DNA from: Microvirga antarctica
Lineage (GTDB): Bacteria > Pseudomonadota > Alphaproteobacteria > Rhizobiales > Beijerinckiaceae
NCBI RefSeq assembly: GCF_017921815.1
Contig: NZ_JAGEMM010000004.1
Location: 62,001-126,000, forward strand
Direction: 5' to 3'
Length of the DNA: 64,000 bases
Shown: piece by piece, positions 1 through 9,183 of the stretch
How the letters are laid out: every line of letters starts with the position of its first letter
How positions within the stretch are numbered: the stretch's first letter is position 1
Program-made: the position numbers and the translations under genes
Notes under the pieces: model-generated
The model's database searches: none
The model's input: the letters and a program-made list of their open reading frames with translations, nothing else
What the model was told of the DNA's origin: nothing

Positions 1-853
1 AGGCACGGCGCATCTTCCGGAAATAGAGCGAGATCACCGAGAACTGGCAGACCACCAGAATGGCCGCGACCGCTGCGCCCAGGGGCCAGTTGAACGTCGA
101 CAGGATGAGCTGGTAGATCGTCTGTCCCAGCATCGTCACATTGCGACCGCCGAGGAGCTCGGGAGTGACGATGGACCCGGCCGTCAGCGTGAAGACGAGG
201 GCGGAGCCCATGACGATTCCTGAGCGGCTGAGCGGAAGCGTCACCTCGAAAAACGTGCGAAGCGGTCGCGCGCCGAGCGTGCTCGCGGCGGGAACGAGAT
301 GGGGATCCTGGCTCACGAGGGACGAGAAGATCGGAAACACCATGTAGGGAAGCATGATGTGCACGAGAGCGACGATCACGGTGGGCTCCGTGTTCAGCAA
401 GCCAATCGGTGAGGACACAAGGCCGAGACCAATCAAGAGCCGGTTGACCAGGCCATCGCTGCCAAGCAGCACGATCCAGCCATAGGTGCGCACGATGACG
501 CCGGTCATCAGCGGGGCGATGATCAGAAACATCAGAATACCGCGCCAGGCGCTCTTCATGCGGGAGAGAAAGTAGGCAAGCGTATACCCGAAGATCAGGC
601 TGAAGAGCGTCACGATCGCGGAAATGCGAAAGGTGTCGTAGATGATCTGTCGATAGTAGCCGTCGGAGAGCAGGCGCCTGTAATTGTCGGTGGTCAGCTC
701 CGGAAGATAGAGGCGCTCCGGCGAGTACTTGAGAAAGCTGACCGCAAGAAAATAGCCGATGGGCACGATCAGAAAGACCAGGTAGAGAATGCTGACCGGC
801 GCAAGAAGTGCCGCGGCGAACGGCGCCGAACGATGACCCTTCTCCTGCGTCAT
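1..853 (-). CDS. ABC transporter permease, spermidine/putrescine type (3' end cut by window)
   Basis: Inner-membrane permease of a PotB/PotC-type importer. I translated it from the reverse complement: it starts at ATG 853 and stays open for 284 codons to the left edge, so probably only a few C-terminal residues are missing. Several hydrophobic segments are evident. The cytoplasmic EAA-type loop that docks on the ATPase is recognisable as a segment with P-A-A-S-T-L-G-A followed by V-T-L-P-L. The start overlaps the stop of the upstream ATPase gene by ATGA, which indicates translational coupling. A second permease is expected just outside the window. The substrate cannot be told from the permease; the genes share a control region with hyuAB, so a cyclic amide or polyamine-like compound is possible. 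Confidence 0.85.
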   Translation of the reverse strand, partial: MTQEKGHRSAPFAAALLAPVSILYLVFLIVPIGYFLAVSFLKYSPERLYLPELTTDNYRRLLSDGYYRQIIYDTFRISAIVTLFSLIFGYTLAYFLSRMKSAWRGILMFLIIAPLMTGVIVRTYGWIVLLGSDGLVNRLLIGLGLVSSPIGLLNTEPTVIVALVHIMLPYMVFPIFSSLVSQDPHLVPAASTLGARPLRTFFEVTLPLSRSGIVMGSALVFTLTAGSIVTPELLGGRNVTMLGQTIYQLILSTFNWPLGAAVAAILVVCQFSVISLYFRKMRRA

Positions 854-1986
854 GAGCGGCTCACCGGAATGGCCCTGCATTCCTGGAAGCGCGCTCCCAC
901 CTGCTGTCCGGGTTTCAGGTCGCGGTATTTCTCGATGCTCGGGACCGAACACTGAAAATTCTGTCCGCCGGGAGTTTCGAGGTCGAAGAGGATGCGTTCG
1001 CCCTGGAACACACGCTTGGCGATCCGCATTCCGGCGATTCCGTCCTCGCCCGCGATCGTCAGTTCCACCCGCTCGGGCCGGGTCATGAGGATAGCGCGCG
1101 TTCCGCGTCCCATGCCGGCCGTCACGGCGCGAGCGGGCACAAGAAGGCCGTGGCCGATATCCACGACGAGGTCTTCCCCCTCGCGCTCGACCACGTCCCC
1201 CTCGATCAGACTCGCCTCGCCGATGAACTGGGCGGCGAAGCGCGTCTGGGGGCGGTCGTAGAGATCTTCGGGCGAGCCCACCTGCTCGATGTTGCCGCTG
1301 TTCATCAGAATGACGCGGTCAGACATCTCGAAGGCCTCGTCCTGATCGTGCGTGACGAAGATGGTCGTAATGCCGAGGCGCTGTTGAATCTCGCGAAGTT
1401 CGAGACGCATCTTTTTTCGCAGCAGGGCGTCCAGGTTCGAAAGCGGCTCGTCGAGCAGAAGGATCGAAGGCTCGATCACGAGGGCACGTGCCAGCGCCAC
1501 ACGCTGGCGCTGGCCGCCTGACAATTGATGCGGAAAGCGATCCGCGACATTGGGCAGGCCGACGATCTCCAGCATCCGGCGGACGCGGGTCGTGATTTCG
1601 TCCTTCGGCACCTTTCGCATCCGCAGCCCGAAGGCGATGTTCTGCCCGATCGTCCGGTGCGGGAACAGCGCGTAGTTCTGGAAGACGAGGCCCATATCGC
1701 GATAGGGCGGGGCGAGGCTGGTAATGTCTCGCCCCGAGAGCAGAAGCTGACCTTCCGTTGGTCTCGTGAGGCCTGCAATGATGTGCAGCGTCGTCGTCTT
1801 GCCGCAGCCAGAGGGACCGAGCAGCGTCAGCAGCTCGCCTTTCTTGACCTGGATGTCGACCGGACCCAGGGCCGTGGTCGTCCCATAGCGTTTGACGATC
1901 TTATCGAGTGTCAGAACCGACTGCACGTCGTTGAACCCTTTCAGTCTCACGAGAGAGCGGCGCAGGACGGGCGCCGAGAGAAGCAT
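850..1986 (-). CDS. ABC transporter ATP-binding protein, polyamine type (PotA-like)
   Basis: Cytoplasmic ATPase subunit of the importer encoded at 1-3071, 378 aa. Walker A GPSGCGKTT lies at about residues 57-65, followed by the LSGGQRQR signature, Walker B LLLDEP and the switch histidine in VTHDQ. The C-terminal part beyond about residue 260 fits a TOBE regulatory domain, usual for the PotA/UgpC group. I chose the ATG at 1986 because it overlaps the stop codon of the binding-protein gene (TAATG), a coupling arrangement. An in-frame start 30 nt upstream would overlap the preceding gene more. The downstream permease overlaps by ATGA, so binding protein, ATPase and permease form one tight operon. 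Confidence 0.93.
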   Translation of the reverse strand: MLLSAPVLRRSLVRLKGFNDVQSVLTLDKIVKRYGTTTALGPVDIQVKKGELLTLLGPSGCGKTTTLHIIAGLTRPTEGQLLLSGRDITSLAPPYRDMGLVFQNYALFPHRTIGQNIAFGLRMRKVPKDEITTRVRRMLEIVGLPNVADRFPHQLSGGQRQRVALARALVIEPSILLLDEPLSNLDALLRKKMRLELREIQQRLGITTIFVTHDQDEAFEMSDRVILMNSGNIEQVGSPEDLYDRPQTRFAAQFIGEASLIEGDVVEREGEDLVVDIGHGLLVPARAVTAGMGRGTRAILMTRPERVELTIAGEDGIAGMRIAKRVFQGERILFDLETPGGQNFQCSVPSIEKYRDLKPGQQVGARFQECRAIPVSRS

Positions 1987-3071
1987 TACTTTGCTGTCAC
2001 GACTTCCTTGTTCCATCGCTCCGAGTACTGGTCGCGATAGGCGAACTGCGTCATGTAGTCCGATTGGCGCTGAAGCTTTCCAAGGAGATCGACATCGGCG
2101 TCGCTGAGTTCGAGTTTCTTGAGATCCGGCGGCAGATTCTTCATTGCCTCGATGTTGGTCGGCGGATAGCCGGTGAGGCGGGCGAACTCGATCTGGCGCT
2201 CGGCCTCAAGGCAGGTGCCGGCATATTTCTGCGACAGGGCGATGCTGTCCTTGGGCCGGTTGGCAATGAGCGCGGTATTCCAGATCCAGGACAGGCCGCC
2301 CTCCTTAGGAATGACGAACTCGACCGGCGCGCCGGCAGCTGCAGCCTGTTGCGTCCTGGCGCCGAAGAAGGGGCAGAGCCAGATCTCCTGCGCGTCGACG
2401 AGCTGCCGGGTGTGCTCCACATTATTGATGATGCGGCACTGGTTCTGGCTGAACAGCTCCTTGAATTTGGTGATTCCCGGCTCGATGTTGTCGGATGATC
2501 CGCCCAGCGCAATGTTGATCGCGTGGAACACTTCGTCGCCCACCCAGCCCCAGGCCGGAAACGCGATCCGTCCTTTCAACTCAGGGTCCCAGAGGTCGAG
2601 CCACGAGGTGATCGGCTTCTTGATCTTGGCGGTGTTGACGCACAGCCCGTAGGGCGTGTGGCATTTTCCGGCCAGAAACTCATAGCGGAAAGACGGATGG
2701 ATCTTTGACAGATTGGGAATCGTCTCGTCGGTCCACGGAAGATACAATCCCATCGCACCAAGCTGACCCGCACGTGTCTGACTGGAGTGGATCAGGTCCC
2801 ATTGCGGGCGGCGCTGCTGCGCCATCACGATGGGCTCCTGGGTCAGTCCAAGCTTCCAGACCAGCTCCACATTGTTGGCCTTTGCGAAGGGTTCGGCAAA
2901 AACCTTTGCAACCCATTCCTTCCACGATCCCCCGGCCATCATGATCCGAAGATCCGAGGCCGCCATCGCATCTCCGGTGTTGAGTCCGGCCATCGCGGCC
3001 CCGCCCGCGAGGGCGAGGCCAGCTTTCATCACGCTTCGCCGAGATATCCCGGCCTTATCGACAAGATCCAT
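1986..3071 (-). CDS. Extracellular solute-binding protein with Tat signal (PotD/PotF-like)
   Basis: Periplasmic binding protein of the 1-3071 importer, about 361 aa. The N terminus carries a twin-arginine motif SRRSVMK followed by an Ala/Gly-rich hydrophobic stretch ending near GDAMA-AS, so export is predicted to be through Tat, already folded. The mature protein reads like the polyamine/iron group of binding proteins (phrases such as SWKEWV and LWDPELKGRIAFP). The ATG at 3071 is favoured over one 21 nt upstream because GAGGGAG sits about 7 nt in front of it. It lies 17 nt after the IclR gene on the same strand. The other complete binding proteins in this window have ordinary Sec signals, so the Tat signal is distinctive. 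Confidence 0.9.
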   Translation of the reverse strand: MDLVDKAGISRRSVMKAGLALAGGAAMAGLNTGDAMAASDLRIMMAGGSWKEWVAKVFAEPFAKANNVELVWKLGLTQEPIVMAQQRRPQWDLIHSSQTRAGQLGAMGLYLPWTDETIPNLSKIHPSFRYEFLAGKCHTPYGLCVNTAKIKKPITSWLDLWDPELKGRIAFPAWGWVGDEVFHAINIALGGSSDNIEPGITKFKELFSQNQCRIINNVEHTRQLVDAQEIWLCPFFGARTQQAAAAGAPVEFVIPKEGGLSWIWNTALIANRPKDSIALSQKYAGTCLEAERQIEFARLTGYPPTNIEAMKNLPPDLKKLELSDADVDLLGKLQRQSDYMTQFAYRDQYSERWNKEVVTAK

Positions 3072-3088
3072 GACACGACTCCCTCTGA

Positions 3089-3913
3089 TCAAACACCCGC
3101 AAGATTTTTCCGCTCTCGTGCAGACGCTTTGTTTGTCTGCGTTTTTGACGGGGCGGCGCTCACCTCAACGGTGCGACGCGCCCAGTAGGGGTCCTTCAGC
3201 CGGCTCCCGATCGTATGGGCCTCCTGGCGAATGCGATGGCTCATCTGCGCGCGGACCGTTTCGTCCGCAGCACTGGATGGGTAGGAGATGGAAAACCCGA
3301 GCATCTCGTCTCGGGTCGGGTCCTGCACGCCGACGCCGAGAGCGGATATTCCCGGTATGATGGTGCTTGTGGTTGGCGCCACGCCTGTGGTGCGGACCTC
3401 TGTCATCTCCTGGAGAACGTCACGGATCTCGGAGGGCGTCGCGTCTCGCTGCTTGAGAAGAGCGGTGACCTGATCGTCGCTGTAACGGGCGAGAAGCGCG
3501 CGACCGATAGATGTGGTGTGGGCCGGCATGCGCTTGCCCACATCCTGCACCAGACGTAGGGGGTAGGTGCCGTGCTTGACGCGCAGGATCACGATATCGG
3601 GTCCCGAAAGAACCGCCGCGTAGGCCGCAAACTGAAATTCGGCGATCAGTGCGTCCAGAGACACGTCGATGAGATCGAGAAGCGTGTGATTGGCAAGATA
3701 GAGATCGGCGAGGATGAGCGCGCGCTTGCCCGCCACATAGCCCATGTCGCGGCTCTCACGTTCCAGCATCCCGTGATCGGCGAGGGTCTTCAAAAGCCGC
3801 GAGACCGAGCTTTTGGGAAGATTGATTTCGCGACAGACCTCCCCCACGCGCAAAACCGGCCGCTCCTTGCTGAGGAGGGCGACGATCTTCAGCGCATTCT
3901 CGAGTGAACTCAT
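3089..3913 (-). CDS. IclR family transcriptional regulator
   Basis: DNA-binding regulator of about 274 aa. An N-terminal winged helix-turn-helix (SSLENALKIVALL, then LPKSSVSRLLKTL) is followed by the IclR effector-binding domain, recognisable from HTTSIGRALLA and the C-terminal GISALGVGV stretch. The ATG at 3913 is chosen because it gives the normal IclR N terminus; an in-frame ATG at 3958 would add 15 residues. It is the first gene of the minus-strand importer operon and is divergent from hyuA, which starts 88 nt away. By family precedent it probably controls both directions in response to the transported compound or a breakdown product. Confidence 0.93.
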   Translation of the reverse strand: MSSLENALKIVALLSKERPVLRVGEVCREINLPKSSVSRLLKTLADHGMLERESRDMGYVAGKRALILADLYLANHTLLDLIDVSLDALIAEFQFAAYAAVLSGPDIVILRVKHGTYPLRLVQDVGKRMPAHTTSIGRALLARYSDDQVTALLKQRDATPSEIRDVLQEMTEVRTTGVAPTTSTIIPGISALGVGVQDPTRDEMLGFSISYPSSAADETVRAQMSHRIRQEAHTIGSRLKDPYWARRTVEVSAAPSKTQTNKASARERKNLAGV

Positions 3914-3960
3914 ATTTGTCCCATATACAGCAACGGGGTTGACACAAATGGTACCCACCG

Positions 3961-3979
3961 GCTTGTCTTAACGTCAAGC
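3961..3979. promoter_or_regulatory. Imperfect palindrome between iclR and hyuA, candidate IclR operator
   Basis: The 19-bp sequence GCTTGTCTTAACGTCAAGC has perfect 5-bp outer arms (GCTTG/CAAGC) and two mismatched inner pairs. It sits between the divergent iclR (start 3913) and hyuA (start 4001) genes. A TTGACA-like hexamer reading toward hyuA is at about 3937-3942. IclR proteins bind short palindromes in such regions; binding here is inference. Confidence 0.4.
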
Positions 3980-4000
3980 AGGTTTTTCGCGAGGTGCGTG

Positions 4001-6049
4001 ATGTTTCGAATCGGCGTCGATATTGGCGGGACGTTTACCGACTTCGCGATATGGCGCGACGAGAGCGACGGTTACGTACAGATCGGGAGTCATAAACTCC
4101 CGACTTCACGCCCCGATTTCTCGCGTTCCGTGATCGATGGGATCAGCGCTTTGGTCGCGCGCCACGCGGTAAGGCCGAACGATCCCGTTCTGATCGTGCA
4201 TGGCACGACGGTCAGCACGAATGCGGTGATCGAGCGCTCTCAGCCGCCCATCGCGCTTCTAACGACGGAGGGCTATCGCGATCTGCTGAGCATCGCACGT
4301 CTGCGCCTCGACAAGCCGATCGATCTGTTCAACCGGCGTCCTGCACCGATTGTCCCACGGGAACGCGTCTTCGAAGTGCGCGAGCGCCTGACGGCGGATG
4401 GCGCGGTCGACACACCGATTGACGACGCTTCCGTTATTGCCGGCGTTCAGGCTGCCCTCGACAAAGGCGCAAGCGCGGTCGCAATCTGCTTCCTGCACGC
4501 CTTCCGTAATCCGGTGCATGAGCGCCGTGCCGTTGAGGTGGCGCGACGTCATTTTCCCGGGCTCACGGTCATGGCCTCGCATGAGGTGTGGCCGCAGCAA
4601 TCGGAATACGAGCGCGCGACACTGACGCTGCTCAACCTCTATGTGAAGCCGCTCATGGAAGGATACATCGGCCGCATCGATGCCTATCTGGCAGAAACCC
4701 TGCCGCAAGCGCGACTCTACATCACGAAATCCAACGGTGGCATCATGTCGTCGGCGGAGGCGCGTGAGTTGCCCATCCACACCCTGCTGTCCGGCCCCGC
4801 GGCGGGCGTCACGGCGGCGCAGACGCTGGGCGGATATCTCGGCCTCGATCGCATTCTCACGCTCGACATGGGCGGCACGTCTACCGACGTCTCGTTGATC
4901 GACAACGGGCGTCCCGTCACGAGCGGACAGGCGGAAGTCGGCGACTTTCCCCTGCTGATGCCGGTCACGGCCATTGAGGCGATGGGCGCGGGCGGCGGAT
5001 CGATTATCTGGCTCGATGACGGTCTTCTCAAGGTCGGGCCGCGAAGTGCGGGATCGCAGCCGGGTCCTGCATGCTATGGGCAGGGGGGCCTCGAGCCGAC
5101 GCTGACCGACGCCTATCTCGTTCTCAATTATCTTTCGCCAGACGGATTGCTGGGCGGCACGCTCCGTCTCGACCGCGCGCTTGCCGAGAAGGCACTCGCT
5201 CCCATCGCGGCGGCGCTGAAGACCGATGTGATCGGCGCAGCGGAGAGCGCTGTCGCGGTCGCGACCTCGACCATGCTGGCGAAGGTCCTGCCGTTTCTCG
5301 CGCGGATGGGTGTCGGGACGACCGACCTCAGCCTGATGATCTACGGAGGAGCCGGCGGCGTCCATGGACCCTTATTGGCGGACGAGATGGGTATCCGGCA
5401 CATCGTCGTGCCGCGGCTGCCGTCGGTTTTCTGCGCCTTTGGAGGCCTCGTCTCGGATCTGGTTCACGACGCCGTGCGCAGTCTGCGCGGTGCGACCCCG
5501 ACGCAGTCTGCCCTCGTCCTTCACTACGAGCAACTGCGGCAGCAGGGCGATCACTGGCTGGAGCGCCAAAGCGACGATCGGCAGGTGATCGGTACGGATC
5601 GACTCTATCTCGCGGAAATGCGCTATGCGGCGCAATCCTTCACCATTCCGGTCGATCTGACGGAGGCGATTCAGGACCGCGCAAGTCTCGCGCGCATCGT
5701 TTCCCTCTTTCATGACGAACACGAGCGTCTTTTCGGCCATGCCGACCGCAGCGCTGAGGTGGTGATCGACGACCTTCGGCTGAGAACAAGCGGTCGACAG
5801 GCCAAGCCTCAAGCTATCGCAGCACCCGCGGCGGCTGCAGACAGGGCCATGAACCTCGCGTCCCGGAGCGTCCGGTTCGCCGGGCAATGGCGGGAGGACA
5901 CCCCTGTCTTCGCGTGGCGGACGCTGAACGTCGGTTGGTCGTGCGCTGGTCCAGCGATCGTCCAGCAGGATCTCGCCACGGTGCTCGTCCCTCCCGGATA
6001 CACCGCGCGCATCGGCCTCTTCGGCGACCTCGAGATGATGAAGGACTGA
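4001..6049 (+). CDS. hyuA: Hydantoinase/oxoprolinase family protein, HyuA subunit
   Basis: About 682 aa, the usual size for the A subunit of N-methylhydantoinase, 5-oxoprolinase-like and caprolactamase enzymes. These hydrolyse a cyclic amide or imide with ATP, working with a B subunit. Actin-like ATPase motifs are intact: DIGGTFTD at residues 7-14, HGTTVSTN at about 67-74, and DMGGTSTD at about 289-296. ATG 4001 is taken over an in-frame GTG at 3998 because GAGGTG lies just upstream. hyuB starts 2 nt after the stop. The substrate is not predictable from sequence; hydantoins, 5-oxoproline, lactams and acetophenone-type carboxylations all occur in this family. Confidence 0.93.
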   Translation: MFRIGVDIGGTFTDFAIWRDESDGYVQIGSHKLPTSRPDFSRSVIDGISALVARHAVRPNDPVLIVHGTTVSTNAVIERSQPPIALLTTEGYRDLLSIARLRLDKPIDLFNRRPAPIVPRERVFEVRERLTADGAVDTPIDDASVIAGVQAALDKGASAVAICFLHAFRNPVHERRAVEVARRHFPGLTVMASHEVWPQQSEYERATLTLLNLYVKPLMEGYIGRIDAYLAETLPQARLYITKSNGGIMSSAEARELPIHTLLSGPAAGVTAAQTLGGYLGLDRILTLDMGGTSTDVSLIDNGRPVTSGQAEVGDFPLLMPVTAIEAMGAGGGSIIWLDDGLLKVGPRSAGSQPGPACYGQGGLEPTLTDAYLVLNYLSPDGLLGGTLRLDRALAEKALAPIAAALKTDVIGAAESAVAVATSTMLAKVLPFLARMGVGTTDLSLMIYGGAGGVHGPLLADEMGIRHIVVPRLPSVFCAFGGLVSDLVHDAVRSLRGATPTQSALVLHYEQLRQQGDHWLERQSDDRQVIGTDRLYLAEMRYAAQSFTIPVDLTEAIQDRASLARIVSLFHDEHERLFGHADRSAEVVIDDLRLRTSGRQAKPQAIAAPAAAADRAMNLASRSVRFAGQWREDTPVFAWRTLNVGWSCAGPAIVQQDLATVLVPPGYTARIGLFGDLEMMKD

Positions 6050-6051
6050 CG

Positions 6052-8049
6052 ATGGACCCTGTTTTGACCGAGATCATGAAGAACCGCTTCACGGCCATGG
6101 CCGAGGAGGCCGCAACTGTCGCGTACCGCACGGCGCACACTACCTTCGTCAAGCAGACGCAGGATTTCCAGGTCGCGCTGGCGAGCCTGTCAGGCGAATT
6201 TTTTGCATATCCGACGATGACGGGCGTCACCTCGGGAAGTGGTCAGTCGATCGCCGGCTTCCTGAATAATTTCGATCTTGCCGCGCTGATTCCCGGCGAT
6301 GTGCTGATTTCGAACGACCCGTTTCAAACCGGCGGATTGGTGACACATCAGATGGACATTCATCTTGTCCGGCCTGTCTTCGTCGGTGGGACGCTCATCT
6401 GCTTTGCATGGTCCTTCGTGCACGCGTCTGATATTGGCGGCGCGGTCCCCGGCAGCATCTCGCCGGACTTGACCGAATGCTTCCAGGAGGGCTTGCGGCT
6501 TCGGCCTATGAAGCTCGTCGATGCCGGCGAAATGAACACCACCATCCGGGATATCCTGCGTGACAATTCACGGATCGGCGATGCGGTCTGGGGCGACATC
6601 GAAGCGCTGATGGCGGCCATGCGCCTGCTCAACGAACGGGTCGTTCTTCTGAGCGAGAAGGTCGGGGTTGAGAGCTTCCAGACGGGGATCGAGAACGTTC
6701 TGTCTTACGCGGACCAGAAGGCGCGCGCGGTCATTGGGCGTCTCCGCGACGGCACCTATCATTTCGCCGATTACCTCGAGACCGATTCGGCCGATGATGC
6801 GATCAACATCCAGTGCCGCCTGACGATTGCCGGGAGCGAGGCGGCTATCGATTATTCGGGAAGTTCACCACAGGTTCACGCGGCGTTGAATTTCGGCACG
6901 GGGAGCCGCACGCACCCGTTCCTGTGCCTGGCCCTGACCAACTACATCCAGACGGTGGAGCCCTCGATTCCGATCAACGGCGGCATTCTTCGCTCCATCA
7001 CCGCCTATGCGCCCCCCGGCACGATCATGAACGCAGAATTTCCTGCCGCCATGGGAAACCGCTGGGTGGCGGTGATGCGCACATACGATGCTCTCCTCGG
7101 TTGCCTCAACCAGGCGATCGACGGCGGAATCGCGGCTTGCGGGGCAGGTCAAGCCGGCATCATCAGCGCGTCCTGGATCGACCCGCAGACAGGCCGTAAT
7201 CGTGTGACGGTGGTCGAGCCCTTTTCCGGCGGATCGGGCGGACGCGTCCGCGCCGATGGCGTGGACGCCACAGACACGATGATCGGGTACCTCAAGAGTA
7301 CACCGATCGAGCATGTGGAGGTCGAAACACCCCTGATTGTCCGCAGACACGAACTGGTTTCCTCGGCTTTCGGCCATGGGCGCTTCCGCGGTGGAGCCGC
7401 CGTGTGCATCGAGCTTGAATGCCGGGCCCCGGAGGTCAAGATCACCGTGCGTGGTCTCGACCGGTTTCGCTTTCAGCCGTGGGGCGCCTTCGGAGGGGAG
7501 CCGGGCCACAACGGCCGGACCTTCCTCGTGCGCGATGGCGAGGCTCGCCCAATCGGCAAGATTAAGGTGCTGACGATGCTGGAAGGGGACGTCCTGCGCA
7601 TGATCTCGCCCTGCGGCGGCGGTTTCGGCGATGCCTTCGCGCGTGCTCCCGAGAGCGTCCTGCGGGATGTCCTCGATGAGTTGCTCACGGCCGAGCAGGC
7701 CGCTGACAATTATGGGGTCGTTGTTCTCGACGGACGGGTGGACGGATCGCGTACGCGCGCCCTGCGCGAAGCGCGCCCTCGATCCGATCAGCGATGGCAG
7801 TGTTCCGCGGGTGCGGAACAGCAGCGATACGAAGCGATCTGGCCCGCGGAGACCAGCGGGGCGCTCTCCGATGCGGTCCTGAAGGTTCCGATCGGTCTCA
7901 GGCGGATCGTTCTTGAACGGAGCCGCCGCGAGCTGGCGTCCGGGAAGGTCCCCATTGGAACCGACCGCACACGGCAGGTGGTGGAGCAGGTGTCACGGCG
8001 GTTTCAAGGGCGGGACGACGGGCATCCGGACAGCAGCGATTCGGTTTGA
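6052..8049 (+). CDS. hyuB: Hydantoinase/oxoprolinase family protein, HyuB subunit
   Basis: Partner B subunit, 665 aa. The family landmark NDPFQTGG followed by HQMDIHL is present near the N terminus, and GGSGGR occurs in the second half. I start it at ATG 6052 (MDPVLTEIMKNR), the conserved N terminus of the family; the open frame extends upstream into hyuA but has no reason to be used. It is expected to form the heteromeric cyclic-amide hydrolase with HyuA. The C-terminal part after about residue 560 is less conserved. A GC-rich hairpin follows at 8099-8125. Confidence 0.93.
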   Translation: MDPVLTEIMKNRFTAMAEEAATVAYRTAHTTFVKQTQDFQVALASLSGEFFAYPTMTGVTSGSGQSIAGFLNNFDLAALIPGDVLISNDPFQTGGLVTHQMDIHLVRPVFVGGTLICFAWSFVHASDIGGAVPGSISPDLTECFQEGLRLRPMKLVDAGEMNTTIRDILRDNSRIGDAVWGDIEALMAAMRLLNERVVLLSEKVGVESFQTGIENVLSYADQKARAVIGRLRDGTYHFADYLETDSADDAINIQCRLTIAGSEAAIDYSGSSPQVHAALNFGTGSRTHPFLCLALTNYIQTVEPSIPINGGILRSITAYAPPGTIMNAEFPAAMGNRWVAVMRTYDALLGCLNQAIDGGIAACGAGQAGIISASWIDPQTGRNRVTVVEPFSGGSGGRVRADGVDATDTMIGYLKSTPIEHVEVETPLIVRRHELVSSAFGHGRFRGGAAVCIELECRAPEVKITVRGLDRFRFQPWGAFGGEPGHNGRTFLVRDGEARPIGKIKVLTMLEGDVLRMISPCGGGFGDAFARAPESVLRDVLDELLTAEQAADNYGVVVLDGRVDGSRTRALREARPRSDQRWQCSAGAEQQRYEAIWPAETSGALSDAVLKVPIGLRRIVLERSRRELASGKVPIGTDRTRQVVEQVSRRFQGRDDGHPDSSDSV

Positions 8050-8098
8050 TCGTGGCGCCAGCGGTCCTGCGTCCAGAAAAGGGCAGACATCACCCGCG

Positions 8099-8125
8099 AC
8101 CGGGCGCTAAGGTCGCCCGATGGTC
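8099..8125 (+). terminator. Hairpin downstream of hyuB, weak terminator candidate
   Basis: CGGGCG (8102-8107) pairs with CGCCCG (8115-8120) across a 7-nt loop, with partial pairing outside. There is no T-tract, so intrinsic termination is doubtful. The 207-nt gap between hyuB and the LysR gene holds nothing else I can recognise. Confidence 0.3.
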
Positions 8126-8256
8126 AGCGGGTCGGGCGAGCAGGGTCGAGCAGGGAAGCGTCTGGACGGCGGTCTCGCGGCTGCTGGCGTTGGCGAGTTC
8201 ATGCGTGCAGCTCGAGATGCTGAGCACCTGTGGCGGGTATCGGCAAGGCCGCGCCG

Positions 8257-9183
8257 ATGAAGCTCGCGAATCTTGAGACTTTCGTGCATCTGGCGCGCCT
8301 GCGTCATTTCGGGCGGACGGCGGCTTTCCTGAACACCACCCAGCCGGCAATCTCGTCCCGATTGGCGGCACTCGAGCGATCGCTGGGGGTGCAGCTCGTT
8401 TCACGCGAGGGACGCACGTTCCACCTCACGCCGGCGGGCCAGGAGGCGCTTCGGGTCATCGAGAAGATGCTGGCCGATTTCGACAATCTGAGGCTCGGCT
8501 TCACGAGCCCGGACGCCATTGCGGTGACCCTGAGGATCGGCGCCATCGATGCCATCGTGCAGACCTGGCTGCCGCGCCTCTACGACCGTCTGCGCCATAT
8601 CTATCCCGGCGCGCAGATCGAGATTGTCGCGGATACGACGGTCAATTTGCTCCAGCACCTGAAGAGTGGCGATCTCGATATCAGCTTCTGCCTCGATCCT
8701 GTGCTCGAGGAGGGCTATCGCAGCTTCGTGATCTGCAACTACGCCATGTCATGGGTCGGAAGCCCCCGCCTGATCGACCGAGACAGGGTGTACAGTGTTG
8801 CGGAGCTGGGCGCGATGCCGCTCATCACCTTTCAACGCGGCTCGCCGCCTTACCGGATGATCGCTCCCTATTTTCAGGACGAGAGCGTGCTGGCCTCCCA
8901 ACTCTCCAATTCCAATTCGCTGCCTACCATGATCCGGCTCGCCATCGACGGGTTCGGGGTCGCGGCCATCCCGACGATCAATGTTCAGCGGGAGCTGAAG
9001 TCGGGCGAACTTGTCTCCGTACAGGTCAGTAAACCCTTTCCACCGCTTGCCTTCATCGCAAGCTATCACCCGGTGCCGGGGCTGCTGCTGACGGAGCGGG
9101 TGGCTGAGCTCGCCCGACGGACGGCGCTGGAATTCTGCGAGGAAATCGAGCCGGGACTGGCCTGGGTGGAGACCATTTCCTGA
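8257..9183 (+). CDS. LysR family transcriptional regulator
   Basis: 308 aa with the standard LysR layout: an N-terminal winged helix-turn-helix (LETFVHLARLRHFGRTAAFL, TQPAISSRLAALE) and a type 2 periplasmic-binding-like effector domain. I chose ATG 8257, which gives MKLANLETF; an in-frame GTG lies 27 nt upstream and no strong ribosome site separates them. It lies upstream of, and is co-oriented with, the DUF3830/importer/PuuD-like operon, so it is the likely regulator of those genes. LysR genes are more often divergent from their target, so regulation of hyuAB is also possible. Confidence 0.92.
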   Translation: MKLANLETFVHLARLRHFGRTAAFLNTTQPAISSRLAALERSLGVQLVSREGRTFHLTPAGQEALRVIEKMLADFDNLRLGFTSPDAIAVTLRIGAIDAIVQTWLPRLYDRLRHIYPGAQIEIVADTTVNLLQHLKSGDLDISFCLDPVLEEGYRSFVICNYAMSWVGSPRLIDRDRVYSVAELGAMPLITFQRGSPPYRMIAPYFQDESVLASQLSNSNSLPTMIRLAIDGFGVAAIPTINVQRELKSGELVSVQVSKPFPPLAFIASYHPVPGLLLTERVAELARRTALEFCEEIEPGLAWVETIS

